Origin: Magnolia sinica
Taxonomy: Eukaryota; Streptophyta; Magnoliopsida; Magnoliales; Magnoliaceae
NCBI RefSeq assembly: GCF_029962835.1
Contig: NC_080573.1
Span: forward strand, 37,193,001 to 37,257,000
Direction of reading: 5' to 3'
DNA: 64,000 bases
Under the pieces are notes generated by a model. The model saw only the letters and a list, made by a program, of their open reading frames with translations, was not told where the DNA came from and ran no database searches. Of the stretch, positions 12,601 through 24,500 are shown one piece after another. Each line of letters opens with the position of its first letter. The stretch's first letter is position 1. A program made the translations under genes and the position numbers.

Positions 12601-15250
12601 TGAGCCTAGAGAATCCAACAATTAGTCATGTTCATGAACCCAATAAAATTCTAACTGTGGCGGGCCTCAAAAGTATATTCATTAAGCCCAAATTTTTAAG
12701 GGACTAAAGGCATAAATGGGGGCCCAATATCTCAGGAAAATTTATGCATAGGGTGTACACATAGCACCCCCAATCTGGTGGAAAATTACAATTCAAGACC
12801 ACCCAAGAATGTATAGTGAAAACTGGGCCTTGCTAGAATTTCAGCCCACCCAACTTCCTGGGCCTTCTGGGATCCATCAAATGGGCTTACTGGATGAAAT
12901 AAATATCCTAGGGTGGCTCATACATGACACAAAGGGTCTTACCTAAAAATAAATTACACAAAAATCACAAGATGAGGATACACAACACATCAAGGTGGGC
13001 TTACAAGGAGGATGGATGGCCAACCATGGCTGGACGTCCCAGCCTGGTGGGTCGGTCCAGCCAGCGCCACGAATTACACAGGGGTCCATTGACACCGAAA
13101 CTTGGTAGATGGGTACTATCATGGGTGGGCCACCTTTCTGTAAATTTTCAGAATTTTTGGAATAACAGAAGTATTTTAATTAATTTAAAGAAAACAGACT
13201 GTCCAGAAAATCTGTTTGACTTGGGCGTCCCAGCCTGGTGGGTCGGTTCAGCCCTTGTCGTGGTGTGCATAGGGGTCCGTTGGCCCCAAAAATTGGTAGG
13301 TGGGTCCTACCATGGGTGGGCCACCTTTTTGTAAAATTTCATGATTTTTGAAATAGCAGAAGTATTTTATTAAATTTTAATAACACTAGTTGTTTAGAAA
13401 ATCTGTTTAGTGCAGATTTTTGACAAGCCTTGATTTGAGCTTCCAATGGGGTGGATTAAAGAACTATAAAAATTGGAGAAAAATAGTTTTTGTGTCCCCT
13501 CATATGTATACTACTAAGTAGGGTTTACAGATGTGGTCCATCAGTGGAAAAATTATTTTATATTTAAAGAATTTCAAACTGATATGTTGCTAGAATAGTG
13601 CAGAAATTACAGACTATTCACCTCACTTGGGCCACACCTTTGGGACCTCAATCAGGGTCAGGTGGGGCTGAAACTTGAGGGACATCAAGATGGGATCCTC
13701 ACCTTTCAGAAAAATATATTTGATGGGTAATAAAAGTCCCCCAAATAGTCCCAAATTCTGGTTCAAAATCAACCAGAAATTGTCCAGAAAATTCTGGACA
13801 GCAACATGTACTTAGATAAAATTAATTATATAAGTTAAATAAAAAGAGAAATACATCAATAGAGGATGGTGTGACCTTCCTTAGTGGGCCCCACTAATGT
13901 CCAGATCATAATCTGAAGCCAACACACCTTGCATGCAACATTAAGGCCGCAAGTAGGACACCCAAAATCAAATAATGGGCAGTTTGTGCGTCCCACCTTG
14001 CTGAAATTTTTGGACGTCCCAGGCCTACCTAATGGGCCACACACATCAGGGAATAAAATGAGGGAAAAGAGCGATAGAAGGACAATCTAGCCATAGGGAA
14101 AGGGCTCTGCCACTATTGAGCTCTCCCAAGATCAATCACACCCACACATCATGCATAGATTTACATTTACAATATGGATCTTGCACATGTTTGGTCTATA
14201 ATCAAAATGTATGGTGGGGATGTCATCCCCACCATGGTTCTAAGGTCTAGATGATCCAAACATGATATGATATGAAAGGAAACTACCATGATGGGGCCCA
14301 TAGAGAAAGGCCCCATGCATGGATCATGAATGCGTAAGGTGGGCCATTAGGCCACAACCATGGGATTGTGTGGGATCTCTACCATTGATTGATGGGTCCT
14401 ACACTTTCCTCATGAAAGAAAGAAAATATCTAAGCTATAGAAATCAGATTTTTACATCTAGAGGAGCACCCACCTCAAAGATCTCCACCAAAACTCTAAC
14501 TCTAGGCTTCTAAGGCTCCAAGCAAGCAAGATTAATGGTTGAGATGAGATTGGGATGGATGGATTGAGGGGAAATGGAGGAGAAGGGGGCTGGAGTGTGT
14601 GGACATCCCACCTCTCTCTCAAGTGGGAAGAAGGAAATGGGAAGGGAGAAATGAGAGGGAGAGAGGAGAGAGAGGGGTGTTGTAGCAAGTCCATCATTAT
14701 AAGAGGCTTGAAAAGAGCAACCATCATGCATTCTCTCTCTTGGGAAGAAAAAGTTTGACTTTTCTAGGAAAGAGGTGCTTGGTTAGAGAGTCTTATGATG
14801 AGCTAGCAAAAGAGAGGCTAGATGGTGGCTATAGGGTAGGTGTGAGTAGTGTTGGTAGTGTGGGTGGTATAACAGATGTAGGTTTAGGTGGTGTTGGTTG
14901 GAAAATGTGTAAATGGAGTGAGACACCTTGGGAAACATGTACACCACTCTAGGTGGGCTACACAATCATGATCAAAGGGCTAAAATGATGAAATGCCTAC
15001 AACTTATGATCTACACAACGGATGGACGCACGGGACGCAGCATCAGAACCGCGGCGACGATGCGAACAAGATGGCATAGGTTTCAGCTCGATTCGAGTCA
15101 GGTCAATGTGACCGGACTTAAGGATGACCGCAAATACTATCCAAAGGTTGCGGGTCGCCGGGATTCGACCGGTAGGACCACGGGACCAAGAGAGACGAAA
15201 TGCATACCTACACACACATGCACACACAGGAACTCGGGTCGAGTCTTACA
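9611..15250 (+). mobile_element. Probable 5.6-kb solo LTR (gypsy)
   Basis: The block starts TGTCACGCCCCAGACTC and ends GAGTCTTACA, so it has TG...CA termini. CATCC at 9606-9610 and CATCT at 15251-15255 are a near-perfect 5-bp duplication. TGTCACGCCCC is a common LTR start in plant gypsy elements with long LTRs. No gag or pol motif is visible inside; the interior is repetitive GGCCCA-rich sequence with no credible gene. An LTR of this length is unusual but known. It could instead be several abutting fragments, so the extent is tentative. Confidence 0.5.
13032..13415. repeat. ~191-bp tandem duplication inside the long LTR
   Basis: Two imperfect copies begin at about 13035 and 13226. Both contain CGTCCCAGCCTGGTGGGTCGG, AGGGGTCC, CATGGGTGGGCCACCTTT and AGCAGAAGTATTTTA-like words. 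The open frame at 12924-13334 spans this duplication and is not a gene. Confidence 0.75.
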
Positions 15251-15711
15251 CATCTTTATACGAACACAACACCGACTTCGGCTGTGACCTAGCTCGGACT
15301 ACTTCGAGATGGCTGAACCCGCCCTCTGTGAGGTCCGATCTGACCTCAATCAGCTCTTTCCGCATTCTGGACCGAATATCACTGAAACCAACTTCCACAC
15401 GAATCATCCCGAAATTCTAGCCAATGATCTAGAAAGATCCGCTGCACAAGGAATTCGAGTCCTACTATAATCAAATTACTGCCAAACGGGGATGAGAGCT
15501 CTCCATGACACCACCTCCCCGCACTTATAAATAAGGTACCTCCAGTGGTGAAAGGTACGCACAATCTTTAGCCCTAAACCCTCACTTCAACTAAACCTAG
15601 GTTTCTGACTTAGGCATCGGAGGGTCCCCTGCATGAGCTAGGGTCTTCTGTGTCTGTCTCTTGTGCAGGTTTGCAAGTCCAGGGAAGGTTAACCAGATTT
15701 CTGCATCAACA

Positions 15712-16909
15712 GTGGCCGAGCTAAGGTTTCCGCATCGATTCTCAAATATGACTCAACTGTGTCGTAGTAGGATTCAAATTCTTCACGCCATTGCAATTTG
15801 ATTTTCTTCTAATTTCGATTGGATTTTTCTTTTGATCTTTCATAGTCTTCAAAAAGGCATCGATTATCCGTTTTGGCACGATTATGTAAGACGGTTTTGC
15901 AGGCATATCCTAATTTGTGAAATATCCAGCTTTGCTAGGACTTTAAATAACTTCTCACATACGCAACCATTTGTCCTTTTGGCAATGATCCACTTTTCTC
16001 GACTATAGACATGTGTACACCTACGAGCCATGCTGCTTTTGGCACACTATATGTGAATTGAATATTTCTTAAGGCACAAATACGATTATCTCCCAATGGT
16101 TCGTACAATAGTGCCAACACATGTGGGCACCTCATTGAGCAATATAAATTGTGTGAGGCCACGTGTAAACAAAAATTCCTAATTTTCGGAGATTGATTAG
16201 ATATCCACAGCACAGTAGACCCACACCCGATTTGAATGGTCAACTTCCTATCTTAATTATTTCCCATAGTGTGGCCCATTTGAGTTTCGAATTAGCCTGC
16301 TTTTTAAGCCCTTTTAAAACACAAGGTGGTGCACCTGATAGACAGGGTGGATCTCCACCACATGAGATTGTCCATACTGAATAGCCTCACCCCTGACTAG
16401 GCAAGGCATGAAATCATTTTCCTTTGAGACTGAAGAATATGATTGGAAAACTAAAAAATTATCCGTTATGATAAAGATTACTCAATTAAGAAAAAATGAA
16501 GAAGCCCAAATCTATATATAAACTGAGGTCAGGTGGGCTGAAGGTGTCTAAGATGGTGAAATTGGTTATTCTCCCTCTCAAACCCTCGTCCTTCCAAAAA
16601 CATGACAACATGAAGTTGGTTATTCTCCCATTCAATCCTCGTCTTTCTAAAATGACAGCATTCCAACCTTTGTCCATATACTGCTGTGCTGTATGTACGT
16701 GGACCATCCATACATTTCTTCCTTAACCGTCCATTTGAATGTCTTCATTACAAGGATCATAACACTTCCACCGTCCATTTGGGAATATTTCCTGATCGTT
16801 TTATATCCACGGTGGATCCAAGTATACCAACCATTTGGATCGCTGGATCATGGGCCTAGCGGAAGATACAAACCCGAGGATAGTATGCATTTCCTCGGGC
16901 CGTGGATCC
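15712..16909. other. Upstream region of gamma-SNAP
   Basis: No gene is visible. The region between the LTR and the start of gamma-SNAP should contain its promoter. The word ACCGTCCATTTG is repeated near 16728 and 16771, and a second TATA-like string (CTATATATAAAC) lies near 16513. Overlapping short frames at 16486-16726 on both strands have no family features. Confidence 0.5.
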
Positions 16910-16916
16910 TATAAAT
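16910..16916 (+). promoter_or_regulatory. Candidate TATA box of gamma-SNAP
   Basis: TATAAAT lies 70 bp upstream of the start codon, which would place transcription initiation about 40 bp before the ATG. This is a position-based inference; the TATATATA string near 16513 is an alternative that would give a much longer leader. Confidence 0.4.
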
Positions 16917-16985
16917 CTTTTTTTCTTTTTAAAAAAGGGTAGACGAAGGTCTGTAGGAGGAAAGACGAAAAAACATAGCTCAGCC

Positions 16986-19900
16986 ATGGCGAATTCCAAT
17001 CCCGATAAATTGATGACGAAAGCTGATAAATTGTAAGTCTTTCTCTGTCTCAGAAGAATTCAGTAAGGATTGGGATCTTTGATTTTGTATGTACAGATTC
17101 TCTGATATACGATCTAATCTTTTTTTTTTTTTTGCCTTTCATTCCAGAATATGATGTTGAAATTTCAGATGTTCTGATAGTCTTTTAAGGTGCGTTTGGA
17201 TGTTCAATCGGAACGAATTGCAATCGTTTAGCTCAAAAAAGAGAAAATTACTAAAATGATGCTAGCCTAAATACCATCGCAGTGAAGGACGACACGCACA
17301 ATTGCAGTCCCTATCGCTTCAACTCCAACTTGAAATGCGATTGGGAGTTGGGTTGTCATCGTGGATTAAAAGCGTTTGTCAACTTTCTCTCCACTGTAAT
17401 CGATTAATGAGTTGCAATTCAGTTCAATAGAGCATCCAAATGCATTCCCTAATATGGAAGTTTCTCTTCCTTTTGTCAGAATTTTCTTAATTTCATGATT
17501 CTATTAAAATGACAATATGGTGTGGAATCGCCAATGTTGATGAAGTATGCCGTATGCCCCAATATTGGATTTCCACGAAATGAATAGGTTGATCTACTTC
17601 TCAGAAGCTACTTTGGCTCTTCAGTTTTTAAACTTCATAGACGCACTGAAATTTGGATTCGTCGATTATCACAATGGTTGTAGTGGGTCCTTTGAAATTT
17701 ACAATCCGGTTTAAAATGGAAACATATCTGCTATGAAAATTATCTTGAAGAGGATATTATTATTACATGATGGAGATCTACCCAAGAGAGGCCATATTGG
17801 CCCCTATACATGTGTCATATCAAAGGTGCCAAATCTCCCATTTGGAACTTATGGCCGAGTTCACTAATATATCATAAGGTTTGTTCCCACTAATTTGTGG
17901 ATCTGTCGTTAATGTTCATATACCCACTATGGGGGTTTTCTTGCCTTTTGCAGATATGCCACTCAAATTCATTGACTTAGGTGTCCCGAGTCTCAGCAAG
18001 TGTATAGGTGCTGAAAGCATAGTTCTGCATTGACATCCTATAATAAGTGATCTTCCATCGTAGTTCATAGTTTCTAACCATAACTCATGGTTAACTGGAG
18101 CTAGTAGCTCCACTTGAAAGTTTCCACATGTATTATAAGAATATATATGTAAAGTAGTACTTGAGCCATATCAAGTTTCAAGTCATCTATGAAGCATTTT
18201 ATCTGAATGATAAATGTGGCTATTATACTACAAGTGATGTACTTTGCCTTTGAGTGTACTCAGCAACTTGACCATTGTTCTTGCTCAACTAAGAAATGAC
18301 ATGTCGACACCCACTTAAAAAGTGGAACACATCTCGGGATGGAAATCTCCAATTAGGTCCTCAATGAGGTATGCCTTAACTTTAAGCTCGTCTCCATATA
18401 AATGCGACTTGAAATCTTTGATGCCTTTTAGGTACTTGAAATCTTTGATGCCTTTTAGGTTCTTGAGTGCCTTTGATTTTTTATTTTTTTTTCAAATTGA
18501 AGTTTAACTATATTAAATTTTCATTTTTCAAAAAAAAAAGTTTGACTGTATTTATCTCTTTCCGCTGTTAGCCATTGTGGATTTCTAGGGTTTGTGAGGG
18601 GAATGAACTGAGCAGGGTCTGCAGATCAAAGAAAGAAAAAAAAAAGAAGAATTGAATAAGGTTGATGTTGGTTTAACCAGTGAACTACTAGAATAGATTC
18701 GTGGACCAGAACATGTTGATAAGAGGATGTTCCTCGTTTTAGGTATGCTTTTTGAAAACCATTTTTTAGAATGCTTGGTTGAGTTCTATAAAGTTTAGGA
18801 GTACATAGAGATTCAAGTGCATATAACTGGCCTCAAATTTTGAGTGATAGCAAAAGCAGAAGTCACTTGACAGATAAATAACAGGCAAAACAATCATGAT
18901 AATACCTTATTCCTTGCCTGAGGCAAACGATGGAGTCTTTAGGAGCTTGGATATGGGTAAAAGCTTGCCAGAGATTGCTTACAGGTGGGGGAACTGAGTG
19001 TGAATGTGTCATAGCTGGGGATAAAAGACACGGGCAACTTGGCTCTCAAGAATCAGCATGAGTTCTCTCCCTATTCTATCATGTTTTAGACATTCCCTTT
19101 CTTGTGAGCAATTCCAAAGTTTCTGAGGACATCCACATGTAGCATTATAGCATTTGGCCTCACCTGATTTGCTTGCAGTGCCTGTTCAATCTCAGGAATT
19201 TCATTGTAGTGGATGTTTTTATTTTTGAATCAGAACAAAATTCTATTAAATGAGCAGGTAATCAAAGGATAGAGAGTGAATTCCCATACAAAGAGCCAAG
19301 AAGACTAATAGCCTATTTGAAATTAATTAATTTTTTTTTTTCTAGCGAGGAACGTGTTGCGATCTTCTTAGAAAATTGTTAAAGATTTGCCATGGACTGC
19401 CTGGGAATAAACCCTTCTTGTCGTAAAACTGGAGATACCTTTAAACTGTAACTTCTTTGATTGAACCTAAAGCAACAAACAAGGTTTATCAGTATCAAAT
19501 ATCCCTCTGTACTATGCTTCAAAGCTTTACACACATCATTTCCATGACTTGTAATTATATTGACAACAACTTAAAGCTCTAAAACATAGTCATTCTGATT
19601 TCTACATGTATGCAGCATTATGTAGTAGGTGACTAAACCTTTGCATTTTCTCATTGGATCTATAAAACATCCTTATGTAGCAGCAGTCAATGTTAGTAGC
19701 ATACGTACAATGGCTTAATGATCTAGTTAAATTTTCTGGACATTGAAGTAAGATGAAAAAGAAAAGGATGAGTGGGCTTCTTAAGATCCTTTGTAATGTG
19801 TAAAAGGAAAATTTGGCGGATATGAATATAGCAAATGGCCTTCTTATGAAGATTTTTTTTTTTTTTTCCTTTTTCTTTTCAGAACAAAACTCAGTCTCAC

Positions 19901-21415
19901 AAGGTGGAGTGCTGATTGGAGGAGTGCCACTGAACTGTATGAGCAAGCTGGTTGGTGATTTATATACTTTGATATTGCTATGATTCACCAAGAGACATTT
20001 TCCTGAATTGGGATAGCATTCTGCTTGACTGTGTCATTACTTGTAAATACTTCTTTTCTTGTTGAAGCTGTTGCATTCAGGTTTGCAAAGAACTATGAGA
20101 AAGCGAAAATAGCATTTGAAAAGGCCTCAAAAGGGCAGGAGATGCTCTCATCGTATCCTATTTTGCTCAAATTATGTGGTTTTATAATTGGATTGGTGTT
20201 TGTGTATTATAAATAACTTATTTAGATGTATCCTTACAAGCTTAATAGACCTTGGGATGCTGCAAAGCATATGGAGTCTGCTGCTGCTCTAGCAAAAGAA
20301 CTTAGCAGTTGGGGTGAAGTTGCTGACCTTTACAGAAAAGCCTCTGAGTTGTACAACGAGTGTGGTAGATCACAGCCTGCATCTGATGCTCTGGCAAAGG
20401 GTGCTCGGTATGTACACGGGTTCCTACAGTTCTCTACTTCTATCTTTGAGATTTAGTCAAAATCAAGGTTCAAAACTTGATTTTGGATGGCTACTTGTTC
20501 AAGGGAAGCAACAATTACGACTCTGACCTTATGAGTTGACTCGGTTACTGTGAGTCTTAAAACCTAGGTCAGAATATTGAATTAAACTTGTTTATGGACA
20601 TTTTGTTTTATATTCTAGTGCCCTGGAAGAAGCTAACCCCGATGAAGCTATTCGGATGTATACCGATGCTTGTGCCACTCTAGAAGAGGATGGAAAGGAG
20701 CAAATGGCATTTGATTTATATCGTGATGCCACAAGTGTTTACCTTAAACTTGAGAGGTAAGGAAATCTGGTTTACGTCTCGCTAACTCCTATGATACTCA
20801 GATTTACTTTGGTCATATGTGATTGAGATAAACATGAATTCCTTGCAATTTTGTGCAATGTTTTGGCAGCATGCATCACTCTGACATACTAGCCCTTGGC
20901 ACAATTGCACCCACTTCTGATAAATCAAATCAGTTGTCACTTCAGATTTAGTTTACATTCTGTTTTGAATTTTGAGAGTTCCTCACTGCAGACTGGATTA
21001 CCTGTTCCCTTAATGAAACCATTCGAGATCTTTCTGCAGAAGCATTATGATGCATTTTCACTGGAGATAATATGGTGTCCTGCACCAGCAAACGTACTGT
21101 TTTCTGAGGCATCAGATTCCATAAACATGGGGTCCATGTTTTCATGATCTAGAGCATTGACCTGATGGGCTCCCAGATTGGAAGATCCTAAACCTTCTGT
21201 CAATGGCCTAGATGTGGTCCATTTGGATGGTGCAGGAGAAAATACAGCAAAGGTCCACATAGCCTGGAAAATAGTCCAAAAATTTAAGTGTTCCGATCTT
21301 TCAATCTGGGAGATGGTCTGGCTAACTGAATTATGGTTGCCAACATGTCGGGATATTTGCCATTTACATAGGACCATATATTCGTTTTTCATCAGTACTA
21401 GTTTTGACATTCTCT

Positions 21416-21455
<40 letters not shown>

Positions 21456-21530
21456 CTGATAAGGGCCATGGAGTTGAATTTCTTTTCACATTCTTAATAA
21501 AGGAATTCCTTAAGACTGGATAAAACCAAG

Positions 21531-21573
<43 letters not shown>

Positions 21574-24500
21574 CACAGGCCTAGGAACAGCCAACAGATG
21601 AAAAAAAAAATAAATGAGGCATTACACACCCTCAGAAAACTTTCCTTTAAACACCAAATTCTGTCATTCAAACTCTTGCTTTGAATACTAATGCATCTTG
21701 AATTTTTATTTTTTTATTTTCTATTGGCAACAAAAAATTTAAAAGAATTCCTGAAGGAGAGGGAAAAAAACTCATCACGGCAATGGAGAGGAGTCTCCCA
21801 TGCATAAAGCTCTAAAGGCCCCTTCTTTAGCTAGAGAATTAGCTATGCAATGAGATTTATGGTTTCTCAACTTAAATATAACTTCCATCAAATGAGCAAG
21901 CAATTTATCTCATTGAGAACATGAGCTCTTCCAAGGTGGGGAATATGACCCTGAAGCTCAGGCAATTGCTCAATGTGAATCCCCTTGCACCAATACCATT
22001 CGCATCACGCGGTTAGCAAAAATCTTCACACCAACTTTGATGGCCAGAAATTCTGCTCGGTTAGATTTCTTGTGTTCCAATGGGGTCGCAGCAATGCTTG
22101 CATTATTTTGCACAATCAAAGCAATGGAAATGGCCAGAGGCCGAGAGGACAATACTCCACGAACCAATCCCGAGTTGATCACCATTTGCAAACCCTAGGA
22201 GAAACCCTCGTTGTACAAAAGTGGAAATTTTTTTCCAGATTAGCCAGCTTGTGTCATTCCCCGTGTGTCGGTGAACATTAATCAAAACCATCTGAGTCCC
22301 AACTCCATCCCAAGAAGTCCAATATGGTGATCTTCAAACACTAATAGAACAAACAAATCAAGATCTCATGTGTGTATGAAAAATCTAAGAAATTTTAGAG
22401 GAAGGTATCTTTTCATAAATCAAAGCTTTGATCTAAAAGAAATGGATAAAGAGTGCGTGCTCAAAAGGGGCTTTTGAGTGGCCTCACTCAAAATAAAGAT
22501 CTTCCACCTGGCCTGTTGATAGCTCTATTAATGGTGTCACAATGCCCAATATACCCTTTTGTTGCGTACATAATTGTGTGGCTGGCATGCAAGTGGGCCT
22601 ATTTGTCGTTGGCATCCCTAAGGATAGAGTGTCACCTCAGGCCTAGGATAGTTGTGATGCATAGTTGGCCCAACTTGCCTCTAACCAGTGTTTTAAATAT
22701 CGACGATATCAGCCGATATATCCCATGATATATCTTGTATCCCACCTGTGCTATACGAAATGCACAAGTAGTGCCGATATATCCCACCTATTCGATCCAG
22801 TGAGCATATTCGATTTTTGATACATGTTTTTGTTGTAAATCATGTTAAACCGGTGTCAAATGGTTACAAATCTATGATCTTTATGTTTTTTATGAAAAAT
22901 CATGGATTTAGAACTTTGATTTCGAGATTTGGGGGAGATGGGTTGGGTTACGGAAAATTGAGAAAAATAAAAAATTTTCAATTTCCTGCAAATCAGTTGC
23001 AATATTTGTATCCAAATACAAAATTAAATATGTATGTAACCTGATCTAGTGATTATTATTTTTGCTTATGAATGTATTGCTTGTATTTTCATACATGTCT
23101 TCTTACGTTTATTAATTATATGAATGGACTTTGAATATACTTGCATCAATTCAATTGGAAAGCGCATATATTAGGACCCCATATAAAGGAAACCCTTATT
23201 ATGTGCACTTTTTTTTTTTTGGTAATGTTTTGATTTCTAAGTATGTGTTGATGTATTTTTCAACAATCCCTTAAGTTTCATTGAAAAATTCGACCAATTT
23301 CCCAATGTTCCCATGTGTCCCAACAACAATGATGCATTATGCGATGCAACTGATATATCCCATGTGATAACCGATATGTATCCGTATCCCAAGGGTGCGA
23401 TACATTATGTGATAACGATATTTAAAACATTGCCTCTAACTACACAGGAATACCCAAGTGTTTAAATTGTTGATGGAGTTAGAAATGCCGAAGATATGAC
23501 CGATGGCGCATTGATTTTGGATGTTATCTTTTGAAAATATGGAGGATGTGGAAAAGTTAGTCTTTCATCTGCTTCATTGTAATACATGCTAGGAGCAAAG
23601 GCCACTTGGACAGGCAGGATTAATTTATCAATAATTGGTCTAAGGCTTTAGAGATAAATTTGTAACCAACATTACAAATGCTAAGAGGACAAAATTGGAG
23701 ATGTTATTGGTTTTGGCATTTAGGAATGAGTACGAAGTTAGTGGTTTTGTGCTTTAAACACACTGGTTTTGAGCTTTAAACACGCTGTAAAGGAGATTTT
23801 TACCATGCGAGTTTTGAGCGGGCCTAGCACTGGAAGAACACAGCTTGAAATCTGTCTAGTCTATGGGGCCTTCTAGGTAACAAGTTGGTGGACTTCAGTG
23901 TTGTTAAATGCGGCTGCATATTCGCATATGCGAATTCCCATATGCATATGGCATATGCAATCGCAGTGCATATGTGATCCCATATGCTAAATGTGCGAGG
24001 ATATGTGATCACGTATGCTGTATACAATCTCGCAAACAGCATTTGCGACTGCATATCTACCAGTAGGCACATTAATTTTATTTATTCTGCAAAAAAATCA
24101 AACTTTTGCCTATAAAAAGGCATCTAAACCTCCTCCATTTGCAACATTATCACTCCAAAACTCTCTTTTACTCTTACATTCTTACTTCAAGTGCAATTAT
24201 AATCCCTCCTTACATACTTCCTACTTCCAACCAAGTTCCAACATTCAAGTTCCTAATTCCTACTTCTCGACAAGATTAAAGCAAGGAGATCATTCAAGAA
24301 GAGAAGTTTCCCTCTCTTGGAAGATCAAGATTCAAGCTTTAAGCAACATTTATTTATTTAGATTTTAGACTATTAGTATTATTTATTTATTTTGAAACTC
24401 CTAAGTTGTAAGTTGTAACTTGTAAGTAGTGTTAGTGTTATACTATATAAATAACAAACATTAAGATGTAACTTCAAAATTGTATTTGTACAATAAATAG

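Larger units (their letters stand above)
9371..15711 (+). mobile_element. Gypsy (Tat-like) LTR, interrupted by a solo LTR
   Basis: Sequence at 9371-9610 continues at 15256-15711 once the inner insertion is removed. The left part begins TGGGGGAAATAGACC. The right part contains a TATA box (TTATAAATAAGG near 15526-15537), then CTGACTTAGGCATCGGAGGG near 15607-15626 and TTGTGCAGGTT, an order typical of the R-U5 part of Tat-clade gypsy LTRs. It ends CTGCATCAACA, followed by GTGGCCGAGC, which could be a decayed primer-binding region. No gag or pol follows, so it is a solo or truncated LTR. The 5' boundary is inferred and no TSD was confirmed. Confidence 0.6.

Noticed and set aside
12924-13334. 136-codon frame in the long LTR
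   Set aside because: It spans a 191-bp tandem duplication and shows no family motif.
20081-20152. Alternative exon 3 start after the AG at 20080
   Set aside because: It would drop residues that align with the gamma-SNAP family and break the phase with exon 2; the acceptor at 20067 restores both.
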